This document shows, one piece after another, positions 18,030 to 28,200 of a stretch of DNA of 64,000 nt. The stretch is from Sphingobacteriaceae bacterium (GTDB lineage: Bacteria > Bacteroidota > Bacteroidia > B-17B0 > Aurantibacillaceae), in the NCBI GenBank assembly GCA_016715905.1, contig JADJXI010000017.1:1-64000 (forward strand), in the 5' to 3' direction. The stretch's first letter is position 1. The number at the start of each line of letters is the position of its first letter. The position numbers and the translations under genes are program-made. The notes under the pieces were generated by a model. It searched no databases and had not been told where the DNA came from. It worked only from the letters and a program-made list of their open reading frames with translations.

Positions 18030-20447
18030 TTATGATCCACAAGAGTCACAAGCCTCGGGGTTGTCTAAGCTACAGGCTAACTGTGCGTTTATTTCTTCCT
18101 GGGTGAGTACATGAGATTGACCTCTATCAACCAATAACTGATCTTCGTTGCCTAGAATCAAATTCGGTTTTTGTAATGCACTTTGATCAACTGTAAACTT
18201 AATGGCATCCGCTGCTGCTTTTGTGCGTAAATAGTACATACCCGTTTTCAATCCCTTTTTCCAAGCATAAAAATGAGCTGAACTCATTTTGGCAAAATTA
18301 GCATCCTGAATAAACAAATTTAAAGATTGAGACTGATCAATAAATGCGCCGCGATCGGCAGCCATATCAATTATAGTTCTTTGTTTAATTTCCCAAACTG
18401 TTTTGTATAATTCTTTAATGTTATCCGGAATTTCGTTTATGTTTTGAACGGATCCGTTTGCAGCTATGATTTTGTTTTTCACATTGTCATTCCATATTCC
18501 CAATTTCACTAAATCGCGCAACAAATGTTTATTCACAACCACAAACTCTCCGCTTAAAACACGACGCGTATAAATATTGCTCGTATATGGTTCAAAACAT
18601 TCGTTGTTTCCTAAAATTTGAGAAGTGCTTGCAGTAGGCATTGGAGCTAATAATAAACTATTGCGAACACCAAATTGTAAAATTTCTTCTCTTAATGTAT
18701 CCCACTCCCATCTTGAGCTTGGCGTTACACTCCACATATCGTGCTGGAAAATTCCTTTGGAAATAGGTGATCCCTGATACGATTCATAAGGTCCTTCAAT
18801 TTTCGCCAAATCTTTACTAGCCGTTAATGCCGCATAATAAATAGTTTCAAATATCTCCGCATTTAATTTTTTAGCGTCTTCGCTTTCAAAAGGGAAACGC
18901 ATTAAAATGAAGGCATCCGCTAATCCTTGAACGCCTAATCCAATAGGACGGTGACGCATATTGGAAGTTCTGGCTTCAGGAATCGGATAATAATTACGGT
19001 CGATAATTTTATTTAAATTTTTTGTGGCTACATAAGTAATTTCAAATAATTTATTGTGATCAAATGTTCCGGTTTTTTCATCCACAAATCGAGGTAATGC
19101 AATGGAAGCTAAATTACACACAGCCACTTCGTCTTTACTGGTATACTCAATAATTTCAGTACATAAATTTGATGATTTAATGGTCCCTAAATTTTGTTGA
19201 TTTGATTTTGAGTTAGCTGCATCTTTAAACAACATATATGGATTTCCGGTTTCAATTTGCGCTTCAATAATGGCTGCCCATAATTCACGCGCTTTTATTT
19301 GCTTACGGAAACGTTTTTCCTTTTCATACTTTGTGTACAAAGCCTCAAATTCGGCACTGTGACAATCACTTAATCCCGGTGATTCATTTGGACACATTAA
19401 ACTCCAGTCTCCCTCCTCTTCCACTCTTTTCATAAACAAATCCGGAATCCACAAAGCCGTAAATAAATCACGGGCTCGCATTTCTTCCTTACCATGATTT
19501 TTGCGTATATCCAAAAAGTCATATATATCTGCATGCCATGGCTCCAAGTATACTGCTATGGATCCTTTACGTTTTCCGCCACCCTGATCTACATAACGTG
19601 CAGTTTCATTATACACTTTTAGCATTGGAATAATTCCGTTACTGGTTCCGTTGGTACCTTTAATATATGAACCTGTTGCTCTTACATTGTGAATATTAAT
19701 ACCAATACCTCCGGCACTCTGCGATATTTTAGCACAATTTTTTAATGTATCATAAATACCATCAATACTATCTTCCTTAACCTGCAATAAAAAGCATGAG
19801 CTCATTTGTGGTTTTGGTGTTCCTGCGTTAAAAAGGGTTGGTGTTGCGTGTGTAAACCAACGCTCACTCATTAAATTGTATGTTCTGATGGCCGACTCAA
19901 TATCTGATTTATGTATTCCCACCGCAACACGCATAAGCATGTGCTGTGGACGCTCAGCAACCTTTCCATTCATTTTTAATAAATAAGAACGCTCCAACGT
20001 TTTGAATCCGAAATAATCGTAGCCAAAATCACGATCGTATATTATAGAAGAGTCTAATGTGTGCGCATTGTTCTTTACAATTTCATAAACATCCTCAGCA
20101 ATTAAGGCCGCCGGCGTGTTGGTTTTAGGGTCTATATACTTATATAAGGCTTCAATTGTTTTTGAAAAGCTCTTAATGGTATTTTTATGCAAATTACTCA
20201 CAGCAATTCTGGAAGCTAACTGAGCATAATCAGGATGACGGACCGTTAATGAAGCTGCGGTTTCTGCAGCCAAATTATCTAACTCACTAGTAGTTACACC
20301 ATCGTATACACCATCAATTACTTTTTTTGCTACCAATGTAGAATCCACATGCATCGGATCCAAACTGTAACTTAACTTTTGTACACGTGCTGTGATTTTG
20401 TCAAATTTTACCGATTCGCGGGTTCCGTCTCTTTTAATTACAAACAT
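18030..20447 (-). CDS. nrdA: ribonucleoside-diphosphate reductase alpha subunit (class Ia)
   Basis: Reduces ribonucleotides to deoxyribonucleotides together with NrdB. 805 residues: N-terminal ATP-cone (FVIKRDGTRESVKFDKI, 1 to about 90), then the ten-stranded barrel with active-site Cys in SSCFLLQ, the radical-site NLCTEI (Asn, Cys, Glu), the second redox Cys in AVCNLASIAL and the radical-transfer tyrosines in GMYYLRT. The C-terminal tail ends EACDSCGS, the swinging-arm Cys pair. An intact ATP-cone implies dATP feedback. nrdB is encoded 251 bases upstream on the same strand, with a GC-rich hairpin between. Confidence 0.96.
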   Translation of the reverse strand: MFVIKRDGTRESVKFDKITARVQKLSYSLDPMHVDSTLVAKKVIDGVYDGVTTSELDNLAAETAASLTVRHPDYAQLASRIAVSNLHKNTIKSFSKTIEALYKYIDPKTNTPAALIAEDVYEIVKNNAHTLDSSIIYDRDFGYDYFGFKTLERSYLLKMNGKVAERPQHMLMRVAVGIHKSDIESAIRTYNLMSERWFTHATPTLFNAGTPKPQMSSCFLLQVKEDSIDGIYDTLKNCAKISQSAGGIGINIHNVRATGSYIKGTNGTSNGIIPMLKVYNETARYVDQGGGKRKGSIAVYLEPWHADIYDFLDIRKNHGKEEMRARDLFTALWIPDLFMKRVEEEGDWSLMCPNESPGLSDCHSAEFEALYTKYEKEKRFRKQIKARELWAAIIEAQIETGNPYMLFKDAANSKSNQQNLGTIKSSNLCTEIIEYTSKDEVAVCNLASIALPRFVDEKTGTFDHNKLFEITYVATKNLNKIIDRNYYPIPEARTSNMRHRPIGLGVQGLADAFILMRFPFESEDAKKLNAEIFETIYYAALTASKDLAKIEGPYESYQGSPISKGIFQHDMWSVTPSSRWEWDTLREEILQFGVRNSLLLAPMPTASTSQILGNNECFEPYTSNIYTRRVLSGEFVVVNKHLLRDLVKLGIWNDNVKNKIIAANGSVQNINEIPDNIKELYKTVWEIKQRTIIDMAADRGAFIDQSQSLNLFIQDANFAKMSSAHFYAWKKGLKTGMYYLRTKAAADAIKFTVDQSALQKPNLILGNEDQLLVDRGQSHVLTQEEINAQLACSLDNPEACDSCGS

Positions 20448-20625
20448 AGGCCAGAATTTAATTTAGTTTTTTGAGATTAATACTTTATTTTTTTATTTCA
20501 GTTCGGACTTACAAGTTACGCTTGCTTTCAGTCTTCCCGATTTTTACTTTATCTAACATTTCAACAATCTGCCGGTTAATTATTTTTTTTCTCCAAACTT
20601 TAACATTTGAGGCTGAAATTCCCTT

Positions 20626-20645
20626 GCCGGAATGTTCGTTCCGGC
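20626..20645. repeat. perfect GC-rich hairpin between nrdB and nrdA
   Basis: GCCGGAA and TTCCGGC form a perfect seven-pair stem with a six-base loop in an AT-rich surrounding. Neither strand carries a following T-run, so it is not a classic terminator. It would lie in the 5' leader of nrdA or between the two cistrons of an nrdB-nrdA message, where it could act in RNA processing or stability. Function is inference. Confidence 0.45.
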
Positions 20646-20698
20646 TCAATTTGAAGCCACATCTGTTGAATTGGGGATTTTAACCTACCAGTATTTTT

Positions 20699-21670
20699 CT
20701 AGAAGTCCTCATCTAGCTTAAATACATTATTTTCCTCGCTTTTGCCCATCACGCCTGCTTTTTGGTATTCTGCCACACGTTTTTCGAAGAAATTGGTTTT
20801 TCCTTGTAACGAAATCATTTCCATAAAATCGAATGGATTTGAAGCGTTAAAGTATTTTTCACAATCCAATGCCAATAGTAATCGATCGGCACAGAATTCT
20901 ATATATTGACACATGAGGTCTGAATTCATTCCAATCAATTTAACCGGAATTGCATCAACCACAAACTTTTTTTCAATAGTTACCGCATCAACAATGATTT
21001 TAGTAACTTGTTCTTTAGGCAATTTATTTTTTACATGATTAGTATATAATAAACATGCAAAATCACAATGTAAACCTTCATCTCTGCTAATTAGTTCATT
21101 GCTAAAAGTTAAGCCGGGCATTAAACCCCGCTTTTTTAACCAGAAAATAGAACAAAAAGAACCGGAGAAAAATATTCCTTCTACTGCCGCAAAGGCAATT
21201 AGCCTTTCAGCAAAGCTGCCATTACCTATCCACCTTAAAGCCCAATCTGCCTTTTCCTTCACGCAAGGCACTGTATCAACTGCGTGTAATAAATAATCTT
21301 TCTCTACCGGATCTTTTATATACGTATCAATTAAAAGGGAGTAGGTTTCCGAATGAATATTTTCCATCATAATTTGGAATCCGTAAAAACAACGGGCTTC
21401 CGGATATTGAACTTCATTAGTAAAGTTTATCGCTAAATTTTCATTCACAATTCCATCGCTGGCTGCAAAAAAAGCTAATACATGTTTAATGAAATGTTTT
21501 TCATTATCGTTCAATTTATTATTCCAATCCTGTAAATCTGAGGCCAAGTCAATTTCTTCTGCCGTCCAAAAACTGGCTTCGGCTTTTTTATAAAATTCCC
21601 AAATGTCCTTATACTTTATCGGGAAGAGGACGAAACGGTCCTTGTTTTCTGCTAGAATTGGTTCGGTCAT
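20699..21670 (-). CDS. nrdB: ribonucleoside-diphosphate reductase beta subunit (class Ia)
   Basis: Carries the di-iron tyrosyl radical for NrdA. 323 residues. Metal ligands and the radical Tyr are in place: Asp in FFAASDGIVNENL, the ExxHxxxY block in MENIHSETYSLLID (Glu, His, Tyr), Glu in AAVEGIFFSGSF, and ExxH in SRDEGLHCDFACLL. The Tyr supports class Ia rather than a tyrosine-free subclass. ATG start at 21670; the C-terminal peptide NNVFKLDEDF is the NrdA-docking tail. Confidence 0.95.
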   Translation of the reverse strand: MTEPILAENKDRFVLFPIKYKDIWEFYKKAEASFWTAEEIDLASDLQDWNNKLNDNEKHFIKHVLAFFAASDGIVNENLAINFTNEVQYPEARCFYGFQIMMENIHSETYSLLIDTYIKDPVEKDYLLHAVDTVPCVKEKADWALRWIGNGSFAERLIAFAAVEGIFFSGSFCSIFWLKKRGLMPGLTFSNELISRDEGLHCDFACLLYTNHVKNKLPKEQVTKIIVDAVTIEKKFVVDAIPVKLIGMNSDLMCQYIEFCADRLLLALDCEKYFNASNPFDFMEMISLQGKTNFFEKRVAEYQKAGVMGKSEENNVFKLDEDF

Positions 21671-22074
21671 AATGCGTAAGATCTCTTTAATATATTATAT
21701 AATGTGTGTGTTGATTTTAGTAAATGCAAATATTTAAAAAAAAGGTCAGGCGAATCAGATAATGAATTAACATGTGGTGCTTAGTTTTAAACAGTTCAAA
21801 ATGGAGAAAAAAAGATGAAGTGAATAAGCGTGTTGATTACCAATACAGTAATAATTATGAAGAAATAATTTAAAAAAAGGTTGCTGTATTAAATTAGATT
21901 TTTATATAGCTAATAGAAATCTATTGAAACCATCTCCATTTGTTTCCCCTAAATGGATATAAGTGCTTCATATTGTCTTATTCTCTAAAATTCTGATTGG
22001 AAAAGGCTTAAAATGTGGTAGTTTTGCAACTTATTTAAAGTAAATTCGTTAAAGGAGATAAAAGAACCCTTTTC
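21671..22074. other. divergent intergenic region between nrdB and the sigma-factor gene
   Basis: About 400 bases with no open gene. The nrdB side holds an AT palindrome (ATTATATAAT) and TG repeats that could be a regulatory site, but I cannot match it to a known NrdR box. The right end contains the promoter described at 21996-22026. Nothing else recognised. Confidence 0.4.
21996..22026 (+). promoter_or_regulatory. promoter of the sigma-factor operon
   Basis: ATTG (21996-21999), a 19-base spacer, and TAGTTTTG (22019-22026) fit the Bacteroidota consensus TTTG-N19-21-TAnnTTTG with one mismatch. It lies 48 bases before the ATG at 22075. The leader contains AAGGAGAT, an unusually good Shine-Dalgarno for this phylum, at 22052-22059. 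This is the best promoter match in the window. Confidence 0.6.
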
Positions 22075-22656
22075 ATGACCGTAACTGAAATCATACAGGG
22101 CTTGCACAAAAATGATAAGGCATGTAAAAAATACCTTTTTGAAACGCATTACGGGAAATTATTTGCTTTAGTTCAGCGTTATTGTAAAAGTCAGGCTCAG
22201 GCCACCGAGATTTTTCACGTTGCATTTAATTTTGCACTGCAACAACTGCAACAATCTAAAAACACACAGATTAACTTGCCTGAATTTTTGGAGAAAGAAG
22301 TTATACAAGAAACTATTCGGCAAATTAAAAATCTACGCAGCGAATATTATGTTGCCAGCACCGTGTACGCTACACAAAAATTGAGTAGTGATTATGATCT
22401 TTTTAATGCCAACCAAATTATAGACTATTACACAGTTGATATGGATATTCTGATTAAAGCTTTACAGCAATTGGTGCCATCGCAACGATTAATATTTAAT
22501 TTACACATTATTGAAGGTTATAGCATAGAAGAAGCAGCACGATTACTTGAAGCGAGCGAACAAACAGTTAAAAGTAATTTGGAAAAAGCACGATTCAATT
22601 TACAAAAAAATATTGAAAAAAGTTTGAGACAAACCAAGTATGAGCAGTCCTTTTAA
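22075..22656 (+). CDS. ECF-like RNA polymerase sigma factor
   Basis: 193 residues. Region 4 is clear at about 125-180: LVPSQRLIFNLHIIEGYSI, then EEAARLLEASEQTVKSNLEK, the usual helix-turn-helix. Region 2 (about 10-65: KACKKYLFETHYGKLFALVQ, then RYCKSQAQATEIFHVAF) is recognisable but divergent, lacking the usual acidic DAEDxxQE motif, so core binding may differ. The last 17 bases overlap the next gene, a single-span membrane protein in the position usual for an anti-sigma factor. Promoter at 21996-22026. Confidence 0.82.
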   Translation: MTVTEIIQGLHKNDKACKKYLFETHYGKLFALVQRYCKSQAQATEIFHVAFNFALQQLQQSKNTQINLPEFLEKEVIQETIRQIKNLRSEYYVASTVYATQKLSSDYDLFNANQIIDYYTVDMDILIKALQQLVPSQRLIFNLHIIEGYSIEEAARLLEASEQTVKSNLEKARFNLQKNIEKSLRQTKYEQSF

Positions 22657-23431
22657 TTACGAAATAGACGAAAAAAACCTACGCTCGAGATTAAAAGATC
22701 GGACCGTTCCCTATAGAGAAGATGCTTTTATACAGTTTGAATCTTATTCGGAATACAATAAAAGTTCGCATAAACCTCGCAGTTTACCAAACTTTAATTT
22801 AAGTATTGGACGTAATATTATTATTCCCGTAATTTTTGGAGTTGCTATTTTACTTCTATCTATCATTCTTTATAAGTTTATAGAAATTAAAAACGCTTCA
22901 AATACAGTAACAGAACAGTTGGATAAGCCCATTGAAAATATTCAACCTCAGCAAAACCCTGAAATTATACCTGTTGTTAAAGATTCCATCCTACCTGAAA
23001 AAACAAGAACAGATTCTACAGCAGTTGATTCTCTTAAATTAATAACAGAAGCTAGCCCAACGCTGGCAGCAATTGTGAATTCAACAACACCAACACCTTC
23101 CATAGTAATAAATACTTCTTCTTTAACCACGGAACAGAAAGCGATTTCTGCTTGGTTTGTTCCAAATAACTGTGAGGTGTATGAATCTCCAAATATTGCT
23201 TCCAAAGTAATTGGCAATTTGCCGGGAGGCAAAAATTATAACGTTTATGAAATCACCAACTATTTTTTAAAAGTTAAATTCAGTACAACCGGCGAAACCG
23301 GATATATTCTGAAACGACTCGCCGGCACCACCGAAAATTCAACAGCGAAAAAAAAGAAAAGTGCTGAAGAAATGGAATCTAAACCATTGGATGAACTTAT
23401 TCCCAAAACAGAAGAACCCGAACTCAAGTAA
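22640..23431 (+). CDS. single-span membrane protein with C-terminal bacterial SH3 domain
   Basis: 263 residues. An N-terminal cytoplasmic part of about 55 residues (YEIDEKNLRSRLKDRTVPYR, DAFIQFESY), one membrane segment (IIIPVIFGVAILLLSIILYKF), a Ser/Thr/Pro-rich linker, and an SH3b domain at about 170-232 (WFVPNNCEVYESPNIASKVI, then GNLPGGKNYNVYEI, LKVKFSTTGETGYILKRLAG). The tail is charged. It starts inside the sigma-factor gene, so translation is coupled. By analogy it may hold or sense for the sigma factor, with SH3b binding wall material outside, but it has no recognised anti-sigma domain. Confidence 0.75.
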   Translation: MSSPFNYEIDEKNLRSRLKDRTVPYREDAFIQFESYSEYNKSSHKPRSLPNFNLSIGRNIIIPVIFGVAILLLSIILYKFIEIKNASNTVTEQLDKPIENIQPQQNPEIIPVVKDSILPEKTRTDSTAVDSLKLITEASPTLAAIVNSTTPTPSIVINTSSLTTEQKAISAWFVPNNCEVYESPNIASKVIGNLPGGKNYNVYEITNYFLKVKFSTTGETGYILKRLAGTTENSTAKKKKSAEEMESKPLDELIPKTEEPELK

Positions 23432-23445
23432 GGCTTACACGTCGT

Positions 23446-23805
23446 ATGGAGGACATTAAGAGTAAAAATGACATAGAGTTTTTAATAAAAAAATTCTACA
23501 ACGCATTACTGCAAATAGACGAAATGAAACCGCCATTCGAAGGATTAAATTTCGAAAAACACATTCCTAATATTGTTCAATTCTGGTCTTTTGTGTTGTT
23601 AGAGGAAGAGGGATATAAAACTAATGTATTTGATAAACATTTGCATTTACCGATACACTTACCCATGTTTGATATTTGGCTTGAAGTTTGGACTAGAACA
23701 GTATCAGAAAATTTTAAAGGTGAAAAGGCTGATTTAGCAATTCAACGCGCTCAGGTGCTCACTTATACATTTAAAGCAAAATGGGAGAAAATAAATTCGA
23801 AATAA
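23446..23805 (+). CDS. group III truncated hemoglobin
   Basis: Heme protein of the two-over-two globin fold that binds O2 or NO. 119 residues aligning end to end with the Campylobacter Ctb type: IEFLIKKFYNALLQIDEMKP, FWSFVLLEEEGYKTN, then the proximal-His segment DKHLHLP, FDIWLEVWTRTV and AIQRAQVLTYTFKAKW. 14 bases after the SH3b gene, so it is probably the third gene of the sigma-factor operon, which hints at a redox or NO input. Cytoplasmic; no signal peptide. Confidence 0.88.
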   Translation: MEDIKSKNDIEFLIKKFYNALLQIDEMKPPFEGLNFEKHIPNIVQFWSFVLLEEEGYKTNVFDKHLHLPIHLPMFDIWLEVWTRTVSENFKGEKADLAIQRAQVLTYTFKAKWEKINSK

Positions 23806-23854
23806 TGCTAATTCTAAAGCCAAATTAAATCAAACTCGTTTTACTTTTTTCTTG

Positions 23855-23862
23855 TAAATTTG
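23855..23862 (+). promoter_or_regulatory. candidate -7 box for kynureninase
   Basis: TAAATTTG matches TAnnTTTG exactly and ends six bases before the ATG at 23869, so the transcript would be nearly leaderless. No clear -33 partner. Low to moderate confidence. Confidence 0.4.
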
Positions 23863-23868
23863 TTGGGC

Positions 23869-25164
23869 ATGAAAGAATCGACAACTGAAAATAAAATCAA
23901 ATCACGGGCTCTTGAACTAGATCAACTTGATCCTCTAAAAGCTTACCGCGAAAAGTTTCATATTCCGCAACATAATAATGAAGATGTGGTGTATTTCACC
24001 GGAAACTCTTTGGGGTTACAACCAAAAAGCACCGCTCAATACCTGCAACAGGAATTAAACGACTGGGCTAAGTTTGGCGTTGAAGGTCATTTTCTGGCCA
24101 AAAATCCATGGCTCTCTTATCACGAAATTCTCACGCAAAAAATGGCTACTCTTGTAGGCGCCTTGCCTGAAGAAACGATAATGATGAACCAACTTACAGT
24201 TAACCTGCATTTATTAATGGTTTCTTTCTATCGCCCTACCGCTAAACGTTATAAAATTTTATGTGAAGCTAAAGCTTTTCCCAGCGATCAGTATGCTTTG
24301 CAATCTCAGGTAAAATTTCATGCCGGATTAGCCACTTCGCATGGGTTTAATGAGCAGGATGCCATAATTGAAGTTAGTCCAAGAGAAGGAGAATATCATA
24401 TCCGGGAAGAAGATATTTTAAAGGCCATAGAAACACATAAGGATTCACTTGCGTTAATTCTAATGGGTGGCGTTAATTATTTTACCGGACAAGTGTTTGA
24501 TATGAAAGCCATCACTGAAGCCGGTCATAAAGCAGGAGCTTTTGTTGGATTTGATCTTGCACACGCTGCCGGGAATTTAGAATTGGAATTACATCATTGG
24601 AATGTTGATTTCGCAGTTTGGTGTTCTTATAAGTATTTAAATAGCGGACCGGGAAGCGTGGCCGGTGCTTTTGTGCATCAAAAACATTTAACTAATATCG
24701 AAATTCCGCATTTTGCCGGGTGGTGGGGACATGATAAAAAAACAAGATTCCTGATGGATAAAAAATTTGTGCCCATCGAAACTGCCGAACGTTGGCAACT
24801 GAGTAATGCTCCAATTCTAAGTATGGCTGCCTGCAATGCAAGTTTGGATATTTTTGATGAAGTTGGAATGAAAAAATTAAATGAAAAAAGCAAAAAGCTG
24901 GTCAACTTTTTAGAAGAAGTAATTCATGAAATTAATACCACTAAAAACAATTGCCTTGAAATAATAACACCTGCTAAAAACAGAGGTTGTCAACTTTCAA
25001 TAGTTGCTAATGGCTATGGCAAGAATTTATATAAAGGATTAATCGAAAATGGAGTAATTCCCGACTGGAGAGAACCAAATGTAATACGCTGTGCTCCGGT
25101 TCCTTTGTATAACTCCTTTTATGACATCTATCGTTTCGGTCAAATCTTATCCGGGCTATTATAA
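23869..25164 (+). CDS. kynU: kynureninase
   Basis: PLP enzyme that splits kynurenine to anthranilate and alanine (or 3-hydroxykynurenine to 3-hydroxyanthranilate). About 431 residues from the ATG at 23869; an in-frame TTG nine bases earlier lies within the probable promoter. Motifs: YFTGNSLGLQPKS near the N-terminus, FDLAHAAGN with the PLP Asp, and the Schiff-base lysine in WCSYKYLNSGPGSVAG. C-terminal WREPNVIRCAPVPLYNSF is the family signature. No other tryptophan-catabolic gene is nearby, so the pathway context is missing here. Confidence 0.93.
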   Translation: MKESTTENKIKSRALELDQLDPLKAYREKFHIPQHNNEDVVYFTGNSLGLQPKSTAQYLQQELNDWAKFGVEGHFLAKNPWLSYHEILTQKMATLVGALPEETIMMNQLTVNLHLLMVSFYRPTAKRYKILCEAKAFPSDQYALQSQVKFHAGLATSHGFNEQDAIIEVSPREGEYHIREEDILKAIETHKDSLALILMGGVNYFTGQVFDMKAITEAGHKAGAFVGFDLAHAAGNLELELHHWNVDFAVWCSYKYLNSGPGSVAGAFVHQKHLTNIEIPHFAGWWGHDKKTRFLMDKKFVPIETAERWQLSNAPILSMAACNASLDIFDEVGMKKLNEKSKKLVNFLEEVIHEINTTKNNCLEIITPAKNRGCQLSIVANGYGKNLYKGLIENGVIPDWREPNVIRCAPVPLYNSFYDIYRFGQILSGLL

Positions 25165-25183
25165 TCAACCCATAATAATTCTG

Positions 25184-25191
25184 TATATTTG
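25184..25191 (+). promoter_or_regulatory. candidate -7 box for the propeller-SpoIIE gene
   Basis: TATATTTG, a perfect TAnnTTTG match, 20 bases before the ATG at 25212. No strong -33 element. Confidence 0.4.
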
Positions 25192-25211
25192 AATATGCAC
25201 TTGTGCCATTT

Positions 25212-28200
25212 ATGTTGCGTGTGAAAAAAATTTATTACTATTTATTTGTTCTTGTGTTTTCCTCAAGTCAAACACTTATTTCACAAACACAGATTATTGA
25301 TAAAGTAAACACCAAAAACCTGAGTAACCCCTTTGTAAGTGCTTTGTTTCAAGACTCAAAGGGATACCTTTGGGTAGGCACCATCGGCGGATTAAATAAA
25401 TATAATGGATACGGCTTTACCAGATACCGTTACTTAATTAATGATTCGAGTTCTTTGAGTAATCCCGCAATTACCTCTTTTTATCAAAATGAGCCCAATC
25501 ATGTTTTTATAGGTACTCGTAATGGTTTAAACATTTACAACTACGATTCAGATCAGTTCAAGAGAATTTATTTCAACGAGAAAGAAGAAAATGCAGGTTT
25601 AAAAAATAATATCAATTGTTTAACAGCAGTTAGTAAAACTGTAGTTGCTGGTACTGGCGACGGAATTTTATTATTTGATGAAACTAAAAATCAACTACAA
25701 ACCATTTCCCATCGCAACTCAAAATTGTTAGAAGGATGGCATATTACCTGTATGTGCGTTGATCGATTAGGGAATTTATGGATAGGCGCAAGAATAAGAA
25801 AAAGCTCTGGTTTAATTTATCAAGTTTTTCGTTATAATTTTAGTAGTCGTAGACTACATGAAATTGATATTGAAAATAAAACACATCATTGTGGAATTTC
25901 TGAAGACTATTTGGGTAATATTTGGGTAGCGAACGACAATGGCCTAACTTGTATCAATCCCGGAACTAATAACAGTACTTTTTATCTGGCCCCAAACGGA
26001 TTCTATTCAAATGTTTCGTACACACACACCAAAGATAATTACATTTGGCAATGTTACTGGAGTTACGGCATTACTTCTTTTGATATTGATAAAAAGGAAT
26101 TTCAAACTTATAGTCATAGTCCCGATTTACCAAACTCCCTAATGAGTAATAAGTGTTGGGCTTTATTAAGAGATGATAATGATATCCTATGGATTGGTTC
26201 AGATGTAGGCCTACAAAAAATCACTAACAAAAGGCCCAATATTGATATCATCCAAAAAGATCCGCAAAATTTTAAGCAATCATTAATGGGCAACATGCTC
26301 ACTGCAGTATTACCAAGCAGAAAGCAAAATCAAACGGTTTTTGTTGGAGTAGATGGCGAAGGATTTTCAATTTATAATAAAAAAACGCGTAAAGCCATAA
26401 ACTTCGGACCAAATGCAGAGTATAAAAATATAGAACGATTCGTTAACCAGTTTATTGAAGACAAAAACGGCGATGTGTATGTGCTTGGTCAAAATAATTT
26501 TCAAAAACTCGTTTTTAAAAATGAATCCGTAAAGGAAAAATATTATTACGGACTTCAAGAACATTATTGCGCTTCGGGTATGCAAGACCCAATCGACTCA
26601 AACAGAATTTGGATAGGAGGAAAAAACGAAATATTTTATTTCGATAAACAATCTCAAAAAATTAATGTTGTAGATGGATTGAATAATATTGATGGCGTAT
26701 TTTACAGCACTTTCTTTTGCAGCGGTAATTTATACTTCGGTTTCAAAAATGGTTTAATTAAATTAAATCCAACTACACTCGAAACAAAACGTATAGATTT
26801 ACCAAACACCGGCAACATCAGTTGTGCCGTGGTTTCTGATAATAACGAAGTGGTTTTGGGTTCACAATTTTTAGGATTAATAAAATTTTCGACTGGAAAT
26901 AACAAGTATGAAATACTTTATAATAAGAATAATGAATATTTTTCTGAGCCATCGTCAATTTTATTGTACAAAGGCAGTTTATGGTTTACCGGTAATGGAG
27001 GCTTAACTCGTTATAATTTAGATACGAAAGAAATTACGGAAGTGAACACCGATGACGGGCTGCCTTCTAATGTTGTTCATAAAATTGATTTACTGGATGG
27101 CTACATGTATTTAGCATCACATAATGGCTTGTCTATCATGAATCCCGACTTTCAAGTGTCCCATTTCATTTCACCTAAAGTTGATGTTACAAAATTTGAA
27201 GTGCTCTCTGATAATTTAACCTTCAATAATATTCAGAGTAATGATGAGCTTGTTTTAAATGAAAGACAAAATACTTTCCGCATTAATTTTACGGTATTGG
27301 ATTTTAATCTTCCCGAAAAAAACAGATTTAAATTCAGATTACTTCCTATTGAAAATGAATGGCGCTCACCTGTTGGAGAAAATTATTTAATATTTAACTC
27401 CCTGCCGCCGGGACAATATCGCTTTGAATTGCTGGGAGCCAATGCAGATCAGATTTGGTGTATGGAACCTTTTGTCATTAACATCAATATAGTTCCGCCA
27501 TTTTATAAAACCAAATGGTTTTTTCCGGTTTTACTAATTACACTGCTTGTTGTTTTTGTTCTTTTCGTCTTTTTAAGATTTAGATCCAACGCCAAAAAGC
27601 GAGACATGTTGGAGAAAATAATTAAAGAACGCACGAAAGAAATTCAGGAACAAAAAGCAGAGTTGTTGGATAGTATTATTTATGCGAAGAGAATTCAAAA
27701 GGCAATTTTTGTTGGCGCTAATGAGTTAAACGAATCCATTCCGGAAAGTTTTATTTATACCAAACCAAAAGATAAGGTGAGTGGAGATTTTTATTGGATT
27801 GGAAAATGTAAAAATCATTTAATCGTTTTTGCGGGTGACTGCACAGGTCACGGAGTGCCGGGCGCTTTACTAAGTGTTGTAGGAACATCCTTACTCAATC
27901 AAATTGTGCATGAGGAAATGTTATGGAATCCCGGAGAAATTCTTACGCGTTTAAACAATATTTTTTATCGTCAACTTAGTTTGGATGTTGAAAATGTAAG
28001 AGACGGAATGGATTGTTCAGTGATCTCCATCGAAATGAAAAGCAAAAAAGTGTATTATGCCGGCGCAAAACTAGATGCGATTATGATTACTCCAAATGAA
28101 CTAGTTGACCTGAGGTCTCAACGTATATCCATTGGAGAAAATATTGACACCGTGTTTACAGCCCAAACATTATTAAAAGAATCTGCTTGTAGCTTTTATT

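Noticed and set aside
20471..20683. 70-residue plus-strand open frame between nrdA and nrdB
   Set aside because: Overlaps the GC hairpin, points against both nrd genes and has no recognisable domain.
22640..23431. SH3b protein called as an anti-sigma factor
   Set aside because: Position fits, but no recognised anti-sigma (zinc, FecR or RskA-like) domain is seen; kept as a hypothesis only.
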